Origin: JBFMHP01 sp964557295
GTDB lineage: Bacteria; Pseudomonadota; Gammaproteobacteria; RBG-16-57-12
Direction of reading: 5' to 3'
NCBI GenBank assembly: GCA_964557295.1
Contig: CAZKZP010000042.1
Coordinates: 1-25,231, forward strand
DNA length: 25,231 nt
Shown: positions 1 to 7,554 of the stretch, one piece after another
How the letters are laid out: each line of letters opens with the position of its first letter
Position numbering within the stretch: the stretch's first letter is position 1
Made by a program: the position numbers and the translations under genes
Notes under the pieces: model-generated
What the model was told of the DNA's origin: nothing
What the model saw: only the letters and a program-made list of their open reading frames with translations
Database searches by the model: none

Positions 1-1132
1 GGAGCTGTTCCTGACTGACGATCTCGGTCATCACCCGGCTGATCGAGGCCTCGATGTCGATGGCCGGATAGCGCCCCGACTCCGCGATCTGGCGCGAGAG
101 CACGATGTGGCCATCGAGGATGGCGCGGGCGGCGTCGGAGATGGGGTCCTGCTGATCATCGCCCTCGGTGAGCACGGTATAGAAGGCCGTGATCGACCCG
201 CCGCCCACATCCCCGGTGCCGGCGCGCTCCACCAGCTGCGGCAGCTTGGCGAAGACCGAGGGCGGATACCCCTTGGTGGCCGGCGGCTCGCCGATGGCGA
301 GTGCGATTTCGCGCTGGGCCTGGGCATAACGGGTGAGCGAGTCCATCAGCAGCAGCACATTCTTGCCCTGGTCGCGGAAATACTCGGCGATACTGGTCGC
401 CAAGGCGGCGCCGTGCAGGCGCATCACCGGCGGGGCATCGGCCGGCGAGGCCACGACCACGGAGCGGCGCATGCCCTCGGGGCCGAGGTTGTTTTCGATG
501 AACTCCTTGACCTCGCGCCCGCGCTCGCCGATCAGGCCGACGACGATGATATCGGCCGTGGTGAAGCGCGTCATCATGCCGAGCAGCACGCTCTTACCCA
601 CGCCGCTGCCGGCGAACAGGCCGATGCGCTGCCCCTGTCCGACCGTCAACATGGCATTGATCGCCTGCACCCCGACATCCAGCGGCTCCCGGATCGGCCG
701 GCGCGACAGCGGATTGATGCTGCGCCCGGTGAGCGGCGTGCGCTCGTGCGCCTCGATCGGTCCCTTGCCATCCAGGGGACGGCCGGCGCCGTCCAGCACC
801 CGCCCGAGCAATTGCGGCCCCACCGGCACCTCGTAGACCTGGCCGGTCGGGATCACGCGCGCGTTGGGCATGAGGCCGCGCATGTCGCCGGTGGGCATCA
901 GAAACAGTTTGTCGCCGGAGAAGCCGACCACCTCGGCCTCGATCGCGGGACCGGCGCCGGTGCCGGCGATCAGACAGCGGCCACCGATGGCCGATTGGCA
1001 GCCCACGGCCTCCAGGGTGAGTCCCACGATGCGCGTCAAGCGGCCCTCCACCTGCAAGGGCAGGCGCTCCGCGATGCGCTGCTGATATTTATCGAGCTGC
1101 TTGCGCCAGCGCGGGGCGCGCGAGTTAGCCAT
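1..1132 (-). CDS. fliI: Flagellum-specific ATPase FliI (C-terminus cut by window edge)
   Basis: This is the ATPase of the flagellar type III export apparatus, which sits on the cytoplasmic face of the basal body and helps unload export substrates from their chaperones. About 377 N-terminal residues are visible of a usual 440-460; the rest lies left of position 1. The translation starts MANSRAPRWRK and has an F1-beta-like N-terminal barrel, then the Walker A motif AGSGVGKS at about residues 174-181, the Walker B-type LLLMDSLTRYAQAQRE, and the conserved ATKGYPPSVF and GSITAFYTVL stretches that mark FliI/YscN ATPases. The ATG at 1132 lies inside the end of fliH (8-base overlap, ATGGCTAA), which points to translational coupling. 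The gene has no stop in the window and is read as the last visible member of the fliEFGHI run. Confidence 0.97.
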   Translation of the reverse strand, partial: MANSRAPRWRKQLDKYQQRIAERLPLQVEGRLTRIVGLTLEAVGCQSAIGGRCLIAGTGAGPAIEAEVVGFSGDKLFLMPTGDMRGLMPNARVIPTGQVYEVPVGPQLLGRVLDGAGRPLDGKGPIEAHERTPLTGRSINPLSRRPIREPLDVGVQAINAMLTVGQGQRIGLFAGSGVGKSVLLGMMTRFTTADIIVVGLIGERGREVKEFIENNLGPEGMRRSVVVASPADAPPVMRLHGAALATSIAEYFRDQGKNVLLLMDSLTRYAQAQREIALAIGEPPATKGYPPSVFAKLPQLVERAGTGDVGGGSITAFYTVLTEGDDQQDPISDAARAILDGHIVLSRQIAESGRYPAIDIEASISRVMTEIVSQEQL

Positions 1133-1802
1133 TGGCGTCCTCGCCGCGCTCATCGCCGAAGAAACGGCTGACGATCGCCGCCAGGCGGGATTCCACCGTG
1201 GCGTCGATCTGGGAATTTTCCGTGGCGATCCGGCACCCGCCGCGGGTCATGGCGGGATCTTCCAGGATCTCCCATGGACCGCGGTCACCCGGGATCGCCA
1301 GCGCTTCACGCACCAGTTGTGCATCCTCCGGATGCAGTTGCAGCCGAACATTGCGGGCGCCGATCGGCAGGGCCGCGATACCTTCGCGGATCACCGCGAC
1401 GATCTGCCCGGGATCGGATTTGAGTTCGCGGCGGATCAGATGTCGCGCGATCATTATCACCATCTGCACCAGGGTATCGACCATTTCCTGATCGAGGTCC
1501 GCGAGCGGACGCTCGATCTCCGCCAAGATCTTCTGCAGTTGCGCGCCCATGCGTTGCATCTCCTGCCGGCCGGCCTGCAACCCCTCCTGGCGACCCTGCG
1601 CGAAGGCTTCGTTGTAAGCCTGTTCCTGCAGCGCCTGCAACTGCTCCGCCGTCATGATCCCGGCATCGCCCTCGGCCACGTCCACCCCGCCGGGGTTGCC
1701 GTGCTGCGCACCGCCCACATGATCGAGACTTACCGTTTCCAGATGCGGAATGTCATGGCGCGACAGCACCTTGCTTATAAATTTTTCATGCCCCTTAGAC
1801 AT
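1125..1802 (-). CDS. fliH: Flagellar assembly protein FliH (export ATPase regulator)
   Basis: FliH binds the FliI ATPase, restrains its activity and links it to the C-ring and export gate. The protein is 225 residues when started at MSKGHEKF. An open frame runs further upstream to 1838, but the ATG at 1802 is chosen because it overlaps the fliG stop by 8 bases (ATGTCTAA), the same arrangement seen at the fliH/fliI junction. The middle is Glu/Gln-rich (QALQEQAYNEAFAQGRQEG), with the GxxxG/AxxxG-like helix pattern typical of FliH, followed by the FliH/YscL C-terminal domain with ADLDQEMVDTLVQMVI and the RRELKSDPGQIVAVIREG segment. The family diverges quickly in sequence, so position between fliG and fliI adds much of the certainty. 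Confidence 0.92.
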   Translation of the reverse strand: MSKGHEKFISKVLSRHDIPHLETVSLDHVGGAQHGNPGGVDVAEGDAGIMTAEQLQALQEQAYNEAFAQGRQEGLQAGRQEMQRMGAQLQKILAEIERPLADLDQEMVDTLVQMVIMIARHLIRRELKSDPGQIVAVIREGIAALPIGARNVRLQLHPEDAQLVREALAIPGDRGPWEILEDPAMTRGGCRIATENSQIDATVESRLAAIVSRFFGDERGEDANG

Positions 1803-2784
1803 ACTCTTCACCGCCACCGCCGCCCAGGATGATTTCACCCGCGTCGGAGAGACGGCGGGCGACCGCGAGGATTTCCTTCTGCGCCGCCTCGACCTCGCTT
1901 ACGCGCACTGGCCCGCGCACCTCGAGATCATCGCGCAGCATCTCGGCGGCGCGTTTCGACATGTTCTTGAAGATCTTCTCCTTGAGCGCTTCGTCGGCGC
2001 CCTTGAGCGCGACCACTAGCGTCTCGGAATTGATTTCGCGCAGCAAGGACTGGAGGCTGCGATCATCGATATCGACGAGATTGTCGAAGACGAACATCAG
2101 GTCTTCGATGCGCTGCGCCAGGTCGGGATCGACATCCTTGATGCTGTCGATGATGTCGCTTTCCACCGCGCTGTCGACGAAGTTCAACATGCTGGCGGCG
2201 GTTTTCACCCCGCCGAGGGCGGACTTCTGCATGTTGGTGTTGCCGGAGAAATGCCGCTCCATGATGTGATTGAGTTCTTCGAGCGCCGCCGGCTGCACGC
2301 TTTCCATCGTCGCCACCCGCAGCACCAGATCCACCCGGTCGCGTTCGGGGAACAGGCCGACGATGATGGCGGCCTGATCTGGATCGAGAAACGACAGAAT
2401 GATGGCGATGATCTGGGGGTGTTCGTTGCGGATGATCTCGAATACCGCCTTGGGGTCCATCCACTTCAGGGTGTCGAGACCTTTGGTGGCCCCGGAATCG
2501 ACGATGCGGTCGATCAGGCCGGTGGCCTTTTCCTCGCCGACGGCGGCGATAAGCGCATTGCGAATGAAGGCATCGGCGCCGACGCCCAGCGAGGTCTGGG
2601 TGCCCACGGCCTCGTTGAACACCTCGATCACATCATCGATCTGCGTGGTGGTGATCGAGCCGAGCTGGGTCATGGCCGTGCCGATCTTCTGCACCTCGCG
2701 CGGGCCGATGTATTTCAATACGCTGGAGGCGCTCTTCTCGCCGAGCGCCAGCAAGAGTATGGCGGCCTTATCTACACCTTTCAT
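1795..2784 (-). CDS. fliG: Flagellar motor switch protein FliG
   Basis: FliG is the rotor protein of the C-ring; it joins the MS-ring (FliF) at its N-terminus and meets the stator at its C-terminus to make torque and switch rotation sense. The product is 329 residues, the normal length. The N-terminal domain begins MKGVDKAAILLLALGE, the middle domain has the EHPQ motif at residues 121-124, and the C-terminal torque domain carries the charged helix with MLRDDLEVRGPV (R284, D285, D286), matching the known motor-critical residues of the family. A GAAGGT-type ribosome site precedes the ATG. The gene lies 38 bases after fliF and overlaps fliH by 8 bases. The protein ends in a Gly-rich tail followed by EEYV. 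Confidence 0.98.
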   Translation of the reverse strand: MKGVDKAAILLLALGEKSASSVLKYIGPREVQKIGTAMTQLGSITTTQIDDVIEVFNEAVGTQTSLGVGADAFIRNALIAAVGEEKATGLIDRIVDSGATKGLDTLKWMDPKAVFEIIRNEHPQIIAIILSFLDPDQAAIIVGLFPERDRVDLVLRVATMESVQPAALEELNHIMERHFSGNTNMQKSALGGVKTAASMLNFVDSAVESDIIDSIKDVDPDLAQRIEDLMFVFDNLVDIDDRSLQSLLREINSETLVVALKGADEALKEKIFKNMSKRAAEMLRDDLEVRGPVRVSEVEAAQKEILAVARRLSDAGEIILGGGGGEEYV

Positions 2785-2822
2785 CGAGTTACCTTCGCAT
2801 CAAGACTAATCGAGATCATTTG

Positions 2823-4478
2823 TTATTTTTCGTCACTGCTCGCCCAGCGCTTGAGCACTTCCGCCACCAGCTGCGGCTCGCTGTCCGCAAAGTTGCGCAC
2901 CTGCTGGATTTTATCCTGCTGGCTCGGCGCGCGCGCGGGCCCACCCAGCATGCCGGCGTGGCCCGCGCCGCCGGGCAGGGCAAGTTGATCGCCGCCCGGC
3001 CCTTCCCCGCCCCCGGCCGTCACGGCGCGGACATGCGCGTGGGCGACCAGGCTGCGCATGAACGGCCGGATGAAGCCGAAGATCAGCACGAAGATGGCAA
3101 TGGCCGCCGCCGCGATCTTCACCACATCCCAGAACCAGGGTTGCTCCCACATCGGCACTTCGGGCAGCGGCTCCACCGGCGCCGGCTGGCTGAAGGAGGT
3201 ATTGATCACGCTCACACTGTCACCGCGTTGCAGATCGAAACCGACGGTATCCTTGATGAGACTGGTCATGCGCTCCAATTCCTCCGGGGTGTGCGGCCGG
3301 CGTTCACCGTTTGCCAGCAGGCGGTCATCGACCACCACCGCCACCGACAGGCGGCGGACCTTGCCGGGGGAAAGGCGGGTGTGGCTGATGGTCTTGTCCA
3401 GTTCATAATTGGAGGTGGAGTTGCGCTTGGAACGCTGCACCGGTTCCGCGGCGCCCGCCGCCTGCCCCGCCGCACCGGCCTTCTCGGGCACGGCGCTTTC
3501 GCCGGGCGGCTGGTTGCTCAGCGCGCCGGGCACGCCGCCATCGGTGGCGCCGGAGGTGCTTTCCTCGGCGACCTGTTGGCTGCGCAAGGACGGCGCATCG
3601 GGATTGAACAATTCCTGGGTTTGCTCGGTCACCGAAAAATCCACGTCGGCGGTCACTTGGGCCTGCACCCCTTCCGCGCCCACCACCGGCATCAGGATAT
3701 TGATGATCCGATCCGTGTAGCTCTTTTCGATCTTCTGCGCGTACTCCAGCTGGTCCGTGCTCAGCGCCATTTGCTCCGACTGTTTCCTGCGCGACAACAG
3801 ACGTCCCTTCTGGTCGACGACCGACACACTGTCGGCCTCCAGCTCGGGGACGCTGAAGGCCACCAGATGGGTGATGGCATCGACTTGGTCCTCCGCCAGC
3901 GATCGGCCCGAATGCAGGTGTACGATCACCGACGCCGAGGGCTTCATGCGGTTGCGGATGAACACCGAACTCTTGGGGATGGCCAGATGCACGCGCGCCG
4001 TCTCGACGTTGTTGATATTGGCGATCGAGCGCGCCAGCTCCACTTCGAGCGAGCGCTGGAAGCGCGCGGTTTCAAGGAACTGACTGGTGCCGAAGCCGCT
4101 GTCCTCGCGCAAGGTCTCAAAGCCCATGCCCGCGCTGTGCGGCAGCCCCTCGGCCGCGAGTTTCAAGCGCGCGTTTTGCAGATCTTTGGTCGGCACCAGC
4201 AAGGCGCCGGTGGCCGGATCGAGCTTGTAGAGGACGCCCTGCTGCTGGAGCGCATCGATGATGGTGGTGGTGTCTTTTTCCGAGAGATTCGCATACAGCA
4301 GACTGTAGTTGGGCGTCTGCGCCCACATGAAAATCGCGATCACCGCCGCGAAGGTGGCGGCCAGCCCGAGCATCACGCCGATCTGCCGCAGCACCGACAG
4401 GTTGCTCAAGCCCTGAACCGAGGCCAGCAAGGGGTTGCCGGCGGGTTGGGGCAGTTGGTTTTGCGTTGCTTCAGCCAT
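2823..4478 (-). CDS. fliF: Flagellar MS-ring protein FliF
   Basis: FliF forms the MS-ring in the inner membrane, the platform on which the C-ring, rod and export gate assemble. The 551-residue product has a first membrane helix at about residues 34-52, a long periplasmic portion with the YscJ/FliF ring-building motifs (YSLLYANLSEKD, VARVHLAIPKSSVF-like segment, ASVIVHLHSGR), a Gly/Pro/Ser-rich linker near residues 300-345, a second membrane helix at about 452-473, and a cytoplasmic tail ending in VAEVLKRWASSDEK, the FliG-binding element. It starts 29 bases after fliE and precedes fliG by 38 bases, so it is co-transcribed with them. Confidence 0.98.
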   Translation of the reverse strand: MAEATQNQLPQPAGNPLLASVQGLSNLSVLRQIGVMLGLAATFAAVIAIFMWAQTPNYSLLYANLSEKDTTTIIDALQQQGVLYKLDPATGALLVPTKDLQNARLKLAAEGLPHSAGMGFETLREDSGFGTSQFLETARFQRSLEVELARSIANINNVETARVHLAIPKSSVFIRNRMKPSASVIVHLHSGRSLAEDQVDAITHLVAFSVPELEADSVSVVDQKGRLLSRRKQSEQMALSTDQLEYAQKIEKSYTDRIINILMPVVGAEGVQAQVTADVDFSVTEQTQELFNPDAPSLRSQQVAEESTSGATDGGVPGALSNQPPGESAVPEKAGAAGQAAGAAEPVQRSKRNSTSNYELDKTISHTRLSPGKVRRLSVAVVVDDRLLANGERRPHTPEELERMTSLIKDTVGFDLQRGDSVSVINTSFSQPAPVEPLPEVPMWEQPWFWDVVKIAAAAIAIFVLIFGFIRPFMRSLVAHAHVRAVTAGGGEGPGGDQLALPGGAGHAGMLGGPARAPSQQDKIQQVRNFADSEPQLVAEVLKRWASSDEK

Positions 4479-4507
4479 AGCGTCTATCTACCTTCTTTGC
4501 TCGTCGA

Positions 4508-4825
4508 CTACACCGGCATCGACATGATTTCCTGGTACGCCGAAACCACCTTGTTCCTTACCTGCACCATCGCCTCGAAGGCGATGCTGGATTTTTGCAT
4601 GGCGATCATCGCATCGCTGATGCTGACATTCGGGTCGCCCAGCTCCACGGCTCGGGTGAGCTTCTGCGAGGTCTGCTGGAGATCGTTGACCTTGGCGATG
4701 GACTGTTTGAGCAGCGCGGAAAAATCGGCGCCGCCCGTCTCCTGCGCCGGCGGCGTCGATCGGCCCTGGGCGATGATGGCGTGATTGCGCATCTCGGCAA
4801 GGATTCGTGCAATATCGTTTTCCAT
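4508..4825 (-). CDS. fliE: Flagellar hook-basal body protein FliE
   Basis: FliE is the small adapter between the MS-ring and the rod and one of the first proteins exported through the flagellar export gate. The product is 105 residues, normal for the family, with the C-terminal signature DPNVSISDAMIAMQKSSIAF and AMVQVRNKVVSAYQEIMSMPV. A good ribosome site (GGGAG) stands 7 bases before the ATG. Only 38 bases separate it from the end of fleR. In polar-flagellum systems fliE usually starts a FleR/sigma-54 operon, but no convincing -24/-12 promoter is visible in the gap or in the end of fleR, so its promoter remains unplaced. Confidence 0.97.
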   Translation of the reverse strand: MENDIARILAEMRNHAIIAQGRSTPPAQETGGADFSALLKQSIAKVNDLQQTSQKLTRAVELGDPNVSISDAMIAMQKSSIAFEAMVQVRNKVVSAYQEIMSMPV

Positions 4826-4863
4826 GATGTTCTCCCGTCTGAATTCAGTGAATGGCGGCTTGC

Positions 4864-6204
4864 TTACTCGGGAACCTCGATGCCGTCTTCGCGCATCTTG
4901 GCCAGCTTATAGCGCAGTGTGCGCGGGCTGATGCCGAGCAGGTCGGCGACCTTCTTGCGGCTGCCGTGGGTCTTCTCCAAGGCATCAATGATGATCCGGT
5001 ATTCGTGATGGCGCACATCGTCACCTAAGGTGATGACCCCATCCCCCGCCGCCAGTGGCTTTGGCTCGCGGGTCTCGGCGGAGGGGCTGGCGACGTGGAT
5101 ATCCTCGGCCTCGATGATGTCCCCCTGGTAGAGGATCATGGCGCGCTGCATCACGTTGTCGAGTTCGCGCACATTGCCCGGCCAGGGATGGGCCAGCAGG
5201 ATCTCGCGCGCTTTGTCGCTGAGTTGCGGCACCGGCTTGCCCGCCTGCGTGGCCAGCTTGCGCAGCACCACCTCGGCCAACGGCAGGACGTCCTTGGTGC
5301 GGTGGCGCAACGGCGGCAGATGGATCGGGAACACGTTCAGGCGATAGTACAGATCCTCGCGGAAGTTGCCGTCCTCGACCTCCGCGCGCATGTCGCGATT
5401 GGTGGTGGCCAGCACGCGCACATCCAAGTCGATCATCTCTCCGCCGCCGAGCCGCTCGACTTCGCGCTCCTGCAGCACGCGCAGCAGCTTGGCTTGCAGA
5501 CCCAGTTCCATCTCGGTGATCTCATCGAGCAGCAGCGTGCCGCCCTGCGCCTGCTCGAACTTTCCGGGCGAGGATTTATACGCCCCGGTGAACGCGCCTT
5601 TTTCATAACCGAACAGGGTCGACTCCAGCATGTTCTCCGGGATCGCCGCGCAATTGATCGCGACAAACGGCATCTTGGCGCGATCGGATTGATCGTGGAT
5701 GAAACGCGCCAGCACCTCCTTGCCCACACCGCTCTCGCCGGTGATCAGGATGGTGGCGTCGGACTTGGCGACCTTGGCCGCCAGCGCCTTGACCTTCTGG
5801 CTGGCCTCGTCCACGGCGAGGAAATCCCGCGCCTCGGAGCTCACGGCCACGTAGCGGCTGACCATGTTGATGATGACCTCGGCCGCGAACGGCTTGACCA
5901 GATAATCGCAGGCGCCTTCGCGCATCGCCTCGACCGCCTTGGGCACGGAACCGTAGGCCGTCATCAGCACCACGGGTAATTGCGGCTGCCGCGCCTTGAT
6001 GTGCTTGAGCAGCGTGTGTCCATCCATCTTGTGCATCTGCACGTCGCTGATGACCATGGCGACATCGCCGTTATCGAGGATGTCCAGCGCCTGATAGCCG
6101 TCATCGGCGGCGGCGACGCGGTAGCCGGCCATGGCGAGCGTCTCGCTGATCGCCTCGCGCAGATCGAGATCATCTTCCACTACCAATAAACGTGCCTGAC
6201 TCAT
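4864..6204 (-). CDS. fleR: Sigma-54-dependent response regulator FleR/FlrC
   Basis: FleR is the response regulator partner of FleS and activates sigma-54 promoters of the middle flagellar genes (basal body and hook). The 446-residue product has a receiver domain with acidic pair D11/D12, phospho-acceptor D54 (VISDVQM), T82 and K104; an AAA+ sigma-54 activator domain with Walker A GESGVGKE at 156-163 and the sigma-54-contacting GAFTGA loop at 203-208; the conserved LYYRLNVFPIHLPPLR segment; and a Fis-type helix-turn-helix at the end (KVADLLGISPRTLRYKL). The reading frame is open to 6252, but the ATG at 6204 has a strong AAAGGAG site and starts right at the receiver domain. It follows fleS by 44 bases. 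Confidence 0.96.
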   Translation of the reverse strand: MSQARLLVVEDDLDLREAISETLAMAGYRVAAADDGYQALDILDNGDVAMVISDVQMHKMDGHTLLKHIKARQPQLPVVLMTAYGSVPKAVEAMREGACDYLVKPFAAEVIINMVSRYVAVSSEARDFLAVDEASQKVKALAAKVAKSDATILITGESGVGKEVLARFIHDQSDRAKMPFVAINCAAIPENMLESTLFGYEKGAFTGAYKSSPGKFEQAQGGTLLLDEITEMELGLQAKLLRVLQEREVERLGGGEMIDLDVRVLATTNRDMRAEVEDGNFREDLYYRLNVFPIHLPPLRHRTKDVLPLAEVVLRKLATQAGKPVPQLSDKAREILLAHPWPGNVRELDNVMQRAMILYQGDIIEAEDIHVASPSAETREPKPLAAGDGVITLGDDVRHHEYRIIIDALEKTHGSRKKVADLLGISPRTLRYKLAKMREDGIEVPE

Positions 6205-6248
6205 GGTGGCTCCTTTACAAAACGTTCTATCGAGTTGCGACATCCGGC

Positions 6249-7427
6249 TCATCCCGCCGCCTGCATCCGTGGCGCGGGGTCGCCGGCGCTCGCGCGGCAG
6301 GCCGCCGCGATGGGCAAGCGCACGCCGAAGGTGGCGCCCGCGCCGGGTTGTGAATCCACCCAGACATCGCCGCCGTGGGCCTGCGCGATCTGACGCACCA
6401 CCGCCAGCCCCAAGCCGGTGCCCGAGGCGCTGGTGGTGAAGAAGGGTTCGAAGATCTTGTCCTTGAGCTCGGCGGCGATGCCCGGCCCGTTGTCGGCGAT
6501 CAGCACATCGATGCTGTTGGCCGCCGCATGCTGCACGCTGATCTTGATCGTCCCGCGCGCGCCCACGGCGTGCACGGCGTTGTCCACCAGATTCTGCAGC
6601 GCGCTCTTGAGCACCTGCCGGTTGCCGCGCAGCACGATCGGATCGGCCGGAATCTCCTGGCGCAGCTCGATCGCGCCGGCGGCAGCCGCCGAGTCATAAT
6701 CGCCGCAGAGTTCGACCATCAGATCATTGAGTGAAAAGCTTTCCGTGGCACTCAGCCCGTCCTTGGCGAACAGCAGCATATCGTTGACCAGATGTTCGAG
6801 TTCGCTCACCAGCGCCACGATCTTGTGGGTCAACTTGCCGCGGCGCGCCTCGTCGAGCTGCGCATGATTCAGTTGCGCGCAGTACAGCAAGGCGGCGGAC
6901 AGGGGCGTGCGGATCTGATGCGCCATGCTGGCGGTCATCTCGCCGAGCGCCGTCAAGCGGCGGCTGTGGTTGAGCTTGTCCTGAAGACGGCGGGTGTTGG
7001 TGACGTCATGGATCAGGATCACCTGCCCCGGCTGCTTGCCCAGGGGATTGGTGGAGATGTTCACGATGCGGGCATCGGCCAGCGAGATGTCATGTCCGTC
7101 ATCGCTTTTCGGCGCGAAGGCGCGGGCAATGATCTCGCGCCAGGGTTGACCATGCAGCGGCACGCCGAGCAGATTTTCGGCGGCGGGATTGCACTGGGCG
7201 ACAATGCCGCGCCCGTCGAGGATCACCACGCCCGAGGGCAAGGCTTGAATGATGGTGGAGAGCCGCTCGATTTCGAGCGCGGTGGTGTCGCTGCGCGTCT
7301 GGCCGGAGAGATGCTGAAAACTGTTCTCCAGACGCTGATAGGATTTTGTCATCACATCGAAGAGCGCATCACAGGTCACGATGGCCTGTTCGAGTCCGCC
7401 GGCTTCGTTAAGATGCTCACGTTGCAT
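6249..7427 (-). CDS. fleS: Flagellar sensor histidine kinase FleS/FlrB
   Basis: FleS is the cytoplasmic histidine kinase that phosphorylates FleR. The 392-residue product has no membrane helix. In order it shows a helical N-terminus, a PAS domain (about residues 57-145, with ALPSGVVILDGRG and NPAAENLLG), a dimerisation/phosphoacceptor domain with the H-box MAHQIRTPLS (H170), and a HATPase domain with an N-box (NLVDNAVHAV), G1 DNGPGIA, the FEPFFTTSASGTGLGL G2/F region, and a C-terminal AAGxTFGVRLP-type end. The frame is open upstream with a GTG at 7436, but the ATG at 7427 is preferred because the same GGTGAGGACTATG start context recurs at flaG. It lies behind the sigma-54 promoter at 7479-7494. 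Confidence 0.95.
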   Translation of the reverse strand: MQREHLNEAGGLEQAIVTCDALFDVMTKSYQRLENSFQHLSGQTRSDTTALEIERLSTIIQALPSGVVILDGRGIVAQCNPAAENLLGVPLHGQPWREIIARAFAPKSDDGHDISLADARIVNISTNPLGKQPGQVILIHDVTNTRRLQDKLNHSRRLTALGEMTASMAHQIRTPLSAALLYCAQLNHAQLDEARRGKLTHKIVALVSELEHLVNDMLLFAKDGLSATESFSLNDLMVELCGDYDSAAAAGAIELRQEIPADPIVLRGNRQVLKSALQNLVDNAVHAVGARGTIKISVQHAAANSIDVLIADNGPGIAAELKDKIFEPFFTTSASGTGLGLAVVRQIAQAHGGDVWVDSQPGAGATFGVRLPIAAACRASAGDPAPRMQAAG

Positions 7428-7448
7428 AGTCCTCACCCATCCGTTTTT

Positions 7449-7464
7449 TGACGCTTGTGCGTCA
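7449..7464 (-). other. Hairpin at the 5' end of the fleS leader
   Basis: A perfect 6-bp stem (TGACGC/GCGTCA) with a 4-base loop. Given the sigma-54 promoter just upstream, transcription should begin near 7469, so this stem would sit almost at the 5' end of the fleSR mRNA. It is followed on the minus strand by a run of A, not T, so it is not a terminator. It could protect the 5' end or take part in post-transcriptional control; both are inference. Confidence 0.45.
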
Positions 7465-7478
7465 TTGCACGGATAAAG

Positions 7479-7494
7479 AGCAAAGTCTATGCCA
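7479..7494 (-). promoter_or_regulatory. Sigma-54 promoter of fleSR
   Basis: The minus strand reads TGGCATAGACTTTGCT. It has the invariant GG and GC dinucleotides 10 bases apart and fits the -24/-12 consensus TGGCAC-N5-TTGCW closely (TGGCA kept, TTGCT kept). It lies 52 bases before the chosen fleS ATG, in the intergenic space after fleQ. In polar-flagellum systems fleSR is a known FleQ plus sigma-54 target, so site and context agree. No other match in the window is as good. Confidence 0.85.
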
Positions 7495-7554
7495 TCGATT
7501 TTTTATGCTTGTTTTACAACGGATTGATGATGAGAAGCGCAGCGTGAGTCATTT

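Noticed and set aside
107..1171. 354-codon plus-strand open frame opposite fliI
   Set aside because: Low-complexity His/Ala/Gly/Asp-rich translation; the minus strand holds FliI with all its motifs.
2820..4784. 654-codon open frame on the plus strand, antisense to fliF and fliE
   Set aside because: A shadow of GC-rich coding DNA; His/Arg/Gly-rich translation without any known domain, while the opposite strand encodes clear FliF and FliE.
4930..4985. GG-N10-GC match inside the 3' end of fleR that could serve fliE
   Set aside because: Only the invariant dinucleotides fit; it lies in the helix-turn-helix coding sequence and lacks TGGCA and TTGC.
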